A DNA stretch of 24,404 bases from Bacteroidota bacterium (GTDB taxonomy: Bacteria > Bacteroidota > Bacteroidia > Sphingobacteriales > Sphingobacteriaceae), in assembly GCA_013288465.1 (NCBI GenBank), contig JABDBT010000028.1, positions 1 to 24,404 on the forward strand. Reading direction: 5' to 3'. Both the position numbers and the translations under genes were made by a program. Below are positions 22,813 through 24,404 of the stretch, one piece after another. The notes under the pieces were generated by a model. That model saw only the letters and a program-made list of their open reading frames with translations, was not told where the DNA came from and searched no databases. The number at the start of each line of letters is the position of its first letter. Within the stretch, counting starts at the first letter, position 1.

Positions 22813-23337
22813 ATGACCAGCGACGAATTAAAATACCCCATAGGCAAGTTTGAGGTGCCCGTATCGTACACCAGCGAAGACATACGTCAATGGATAAGCG
22901 ACATTAAAACATTACCCGCTAAACTGCGGCAGGCCATTGTACATTTAAATGATACGCAATTAGACACCCCGTACCGCCCCGGTGGCTGGACATTGCGACA
23001 GGTAGTGCATCACATGGCTGATAGCCACATGAACTCGCTGATACGTTTTAAATGGGCGCTAACCGAAGAAAAACCCACCATAAAAGCTTATGAACAGGGC
23101 GATTGGGCGCTGCTGCCTGATTATCGCCTGCCGGTTGAATCATCCTTAAAAATACTGAAAGGCGTACACCAGCACCTGGTAGCTTTATTTGACAGCTTTA
23201 CCGAAACCGAATGGGACCGCAGCTTTATTCACCCCGAAACAGGCGCCAGCATTTCGCTTAAACGTAACCTGGCCCTCTACGCCTGGCATAGCAAACATCA
23301 TTTGGCGCATATAACCAATACGATAAAGACGTTTTAA
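22813..23337 (+). CDS. bstA: YfiT/BstA-type DinB-superfamily metal protein
   Basis: 174-residue four-helix-bundle protein closely resembling B. subtilis YfiT (BstA), a metal-dependent bacillithiol S-transferase earlier annotated as a putative hydrolase. Seen: LKYPIGKFEVP at the N terminus, PGGWTLRQVVHHMADSHMN (56-74) and ALYAWHSKHHLAHI (154-167), giving the likely three-His site H67, H159 and H163. Some Bacteroidota make bacillithiol, so a role in conjugating this thiol to toxic electrophiles is reasonable, but no bsh genes are in the window. Cytoplasmic. The next gene starts one base after its stop, so the two are translationally close and probably co-transcribed. Confidence 0.9.
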   Translation: MTSDELKYPIGKFEVPVSYTSEDIRQWISDIKTLPAKLRQAIVHLNDTQLDTPYRPGGWTLRQVVHHMADSHMNSLIRFKWALTEEKPTIKAYEQGDWALLPDYRLPVESSLKILKGVHQHLVALFDSFTETEWDRSFIHPETGASISLKRNLALYAWHSKHHLAHITNTIKTF

Positions 23338-23338
23338 T

Positions 23339-23911
23339 ATGAGTATAAGGACATTTTGGACAATCTTAATAAAAATATTAGGGTTATACGTAATATTAGA
23401 GTCCTTAACTGCTATACCAATGACTTTAATTAAAATTTATGGTGTTGCAACTCAATTCTCACAAGCAAACATACCTGATGATAGTAAAGTTTTTATTGCA
23501 GAAGCGGTGTTCTATATTTCGGTATTTATAGTTTACTTTTTAGTGTTTCGCTATTGTATTTTTTATACCGATTGGATAATAGATAAATTGAGGTTAGATC
23601 AAGGATTTAAGGATGAACGACTTGATTTAAATATGCATCGCTCAAGTATTTTGAAAATTGTTGTAATGGTAATTGGTGGGGCATTGCTTGTTGATAGCTT
23701 TCCACTTTTATGTAGCCAGGTTATAAGCTACTTTAAGGAAGCTGAGTCTTATAAAAAGTTTACCGATAGCCGTGAAGCTAAATATATTATAATTTATTTT
23801 CTAAAAACGTTTATAGGGTATTTTATGCTCACCTGTAGTAGGATGATTGTCAACTACATTGAACTGAAAAGAAAAAAACCAATAACGAATACTGAAGAAC
23901 CTGGCCTATAA
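23339..23911 (+). CDS. AT-rich four-helix membrane protein, unknown
   Basis: 190 residues with four predicted transmembrane helices (about 8-32, 53-78, 100-125, 147-172), each pair joined by charged loops, and a Lys/Arg-rich C terminus. I recognise no family. Its first 120 bases are roughly 28% G+C by hand count, clearly lower than neighbouring genes (roughly mid-40s), and its codon choice is AT-biased, suggesting a younger or transferred gene. The ATG at 23339 follows the BstA-type stop with a single base between, so it is likely translated from the same transcript. Its 3' end overlaps the convergent reductase gene by six bases. Function cannot be proposed. Confidence 0.8.
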   Translation: MSIRTFWTILIKILGLYVILESLTAIPMTLIKIYGVATQFSQANIPDDSKVFIAEAVFYISVFIVYFLVFRYCIFYTDWIIDKLRLDQGFKDERLDLNMHRSSILKIVVMVIGGALLVDSFPLLCSQVISYFKEAESYKKFTDSREAKYIIIYFLKTFIGYFMLTCSRMIVNYIELKRKKPITNTEEPGL

Positions 23912-24404
23912 TACCTCAATTACTACATCATCAGAAATCGCGTGCCCGGTACAGGTAAGCACCCAGCCTAATGAGAGGTCGTTATCTGTAAGCACATCAT
24001 TAACGGCCATTGCTACTTTGCCGCTTTTGCATTTGGCCATGCAGGCCGAGCATATCCCCGCCCGGCAACTGTACGGCAGTGGGATATTGTTTTGCAATGC
24101 AGCCTGTAGTATAGATTGATTTTCGGCTACAACAAGGTCATGCATTTCATTTCTGAAACGGATACGGATATTACGGGGCGGATAATTAACAAGGCTGCTG
24201 CTTACCTGTACCGTTTCCACCACAAAGTTTTCCTTCCGTATTTGCTCGGCATCCAAGCCCATGTATAAAAGCGTGAGCCTTATCATCCGCATATAAGTAA
24301 AAGGTCCGCATAAATAAAATTCGGCTTTAGCCAGGTCAAAATTGCTGTTTTGCCGCACCAATTGCTCCACCATAATATTGTTCAACCGGTTGCCTTCGCT
24401 GCTT
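23906..24404 (-). CDS. PaaE-like FAD/2Fe-2S oxidoreductase, N-terminally cut
   Basis: C-terminal part (about 166 residues seen) of an FNR-like NAD(P)H reductase with a C-terminal plant-type ferredoxin domain, as in phenylacetyl-CoA epoxidase reductase PaaE. The frame continues past the window edge (SSEGNRLNN precedes the first Met), so the FAD and most of the NAD domain are missing. Seen: the end of the NAD(P) domain EFYLCGPFTYM and then the 2Fe-2S site CRAGICSAC (Cx4Cx2C) with the fourth Cys 29 residues later in VLTCTG. It shuttles electrons from NAD(P)H to a partner oxygenase or desaturase; the partner is not visible. The stop overlaps the convergent membrane-protein gene by six bases. Confidence 0.92.
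   Translation of the reverse strand, partial: SSEGNRLNNIMVEQLVRQNSNFDLAKAEFYLCGPFTYMRMIRLTLLYMGLDAEQIRKENFVVETVQVSSSLVNYPPRNIRIRFRNEMHDLVVAENQSILQAALQNNIPLPYSCRAGICSACMAKCKSGKVAMAVNDVLTDNDLSLGWVLTCTGHAISDDVVIEVL

Noticed and set aside
24383..24385. TTG at 24385 (minus strand) as a start of the reductase
   Set aside because: The frame continues to the window edge with family-like sequence, and the flavin domain must lie beyond it.

Overview
The window looks like ordinary chromosome from a Bacteroidota bacterium, most likely family Sphingobacteriaceae (Mucilaginibacter/Pedobacter-like). I infer this from Bacteroidota-type promoters (TAnnTTTG -7 boxes), the protein families present (adjacent TldD/TldE, DASH cryptochrome, DUF4369-TlpA, a ureohydrolase with GGGQDL, a YfiT/BstA-type DinB protein) and many signal peptides ending in AQA/AQQ. 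No tRNA, rRNA, CRISPR array, insertion sequence, prophage or defence island is visible.

Layout, left to right: tldD (5' truncated by the window edge) and tldE/pmbA (+); a secreted GH27 alpha-galactosidase with an N-terminal NPCBM module (+); a secreted thioredoxin-fold protein (+); a DASH-type cryptochrome/photolyase (-); a four-helix membrane protein (-); a DinB-fold protein (-); a GT-C glycosyltransferase followed 12 bases later by a secreted protein of unknown function (+); an M1 metallopeptidase and an S15/CocE-type hydrolase, both exported (-); dihydrolipoyl dehydrogenase (+); a DUF4369-TlpA thiol-disulfide protein (-); a ureohydrolase-family protein with altered metal ligands (-); an extended SDR (+); a Dabb protein (+); an exported FAD-dependent oxidoreductase with an SLH-like tail (-); a BstA/YfiT-type DinB protein and an AT-rich membrane protein in tandem (+); and the C-terminal part of a PaaE-like flavin/2Fe-2S reductase running off the right edge (-).

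Most genes are single transcription units or pairs, and strand changes are frequent. The shared themes are envelope and periplasmic work (two thioredoxin-fold proteins, two peptidase/esterase-type hydrolases, alpha-galactosidase, GT-C glycosyltransferase) and general redox metabolism. I see no single pathway tying the window together.

The most unusual material lies between the genes. Two copies of a roughly 105-base, three-hairpin element (2817-2923 and 18377-18480) sit directly 3' of unrelated genes in the same orientation relative to those genes, and one stem shows compensatory base changes between the copies. Several other intergenic regions hold inverted arrays built from degenerate 7-8 base words, a different word in each place (11383-11496, 15406-15557, 19685-19876, with fragments at 16998-17035, 20834-20873, 20894-20937 and 21386-21427). 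Two further palindromic elements (5729-5871 and 7935-8025) resemble dispersed intergenic repeats I know from other bacteria. These are the best candidates for undescribed biology here; the protein-coding content is largely conventional.
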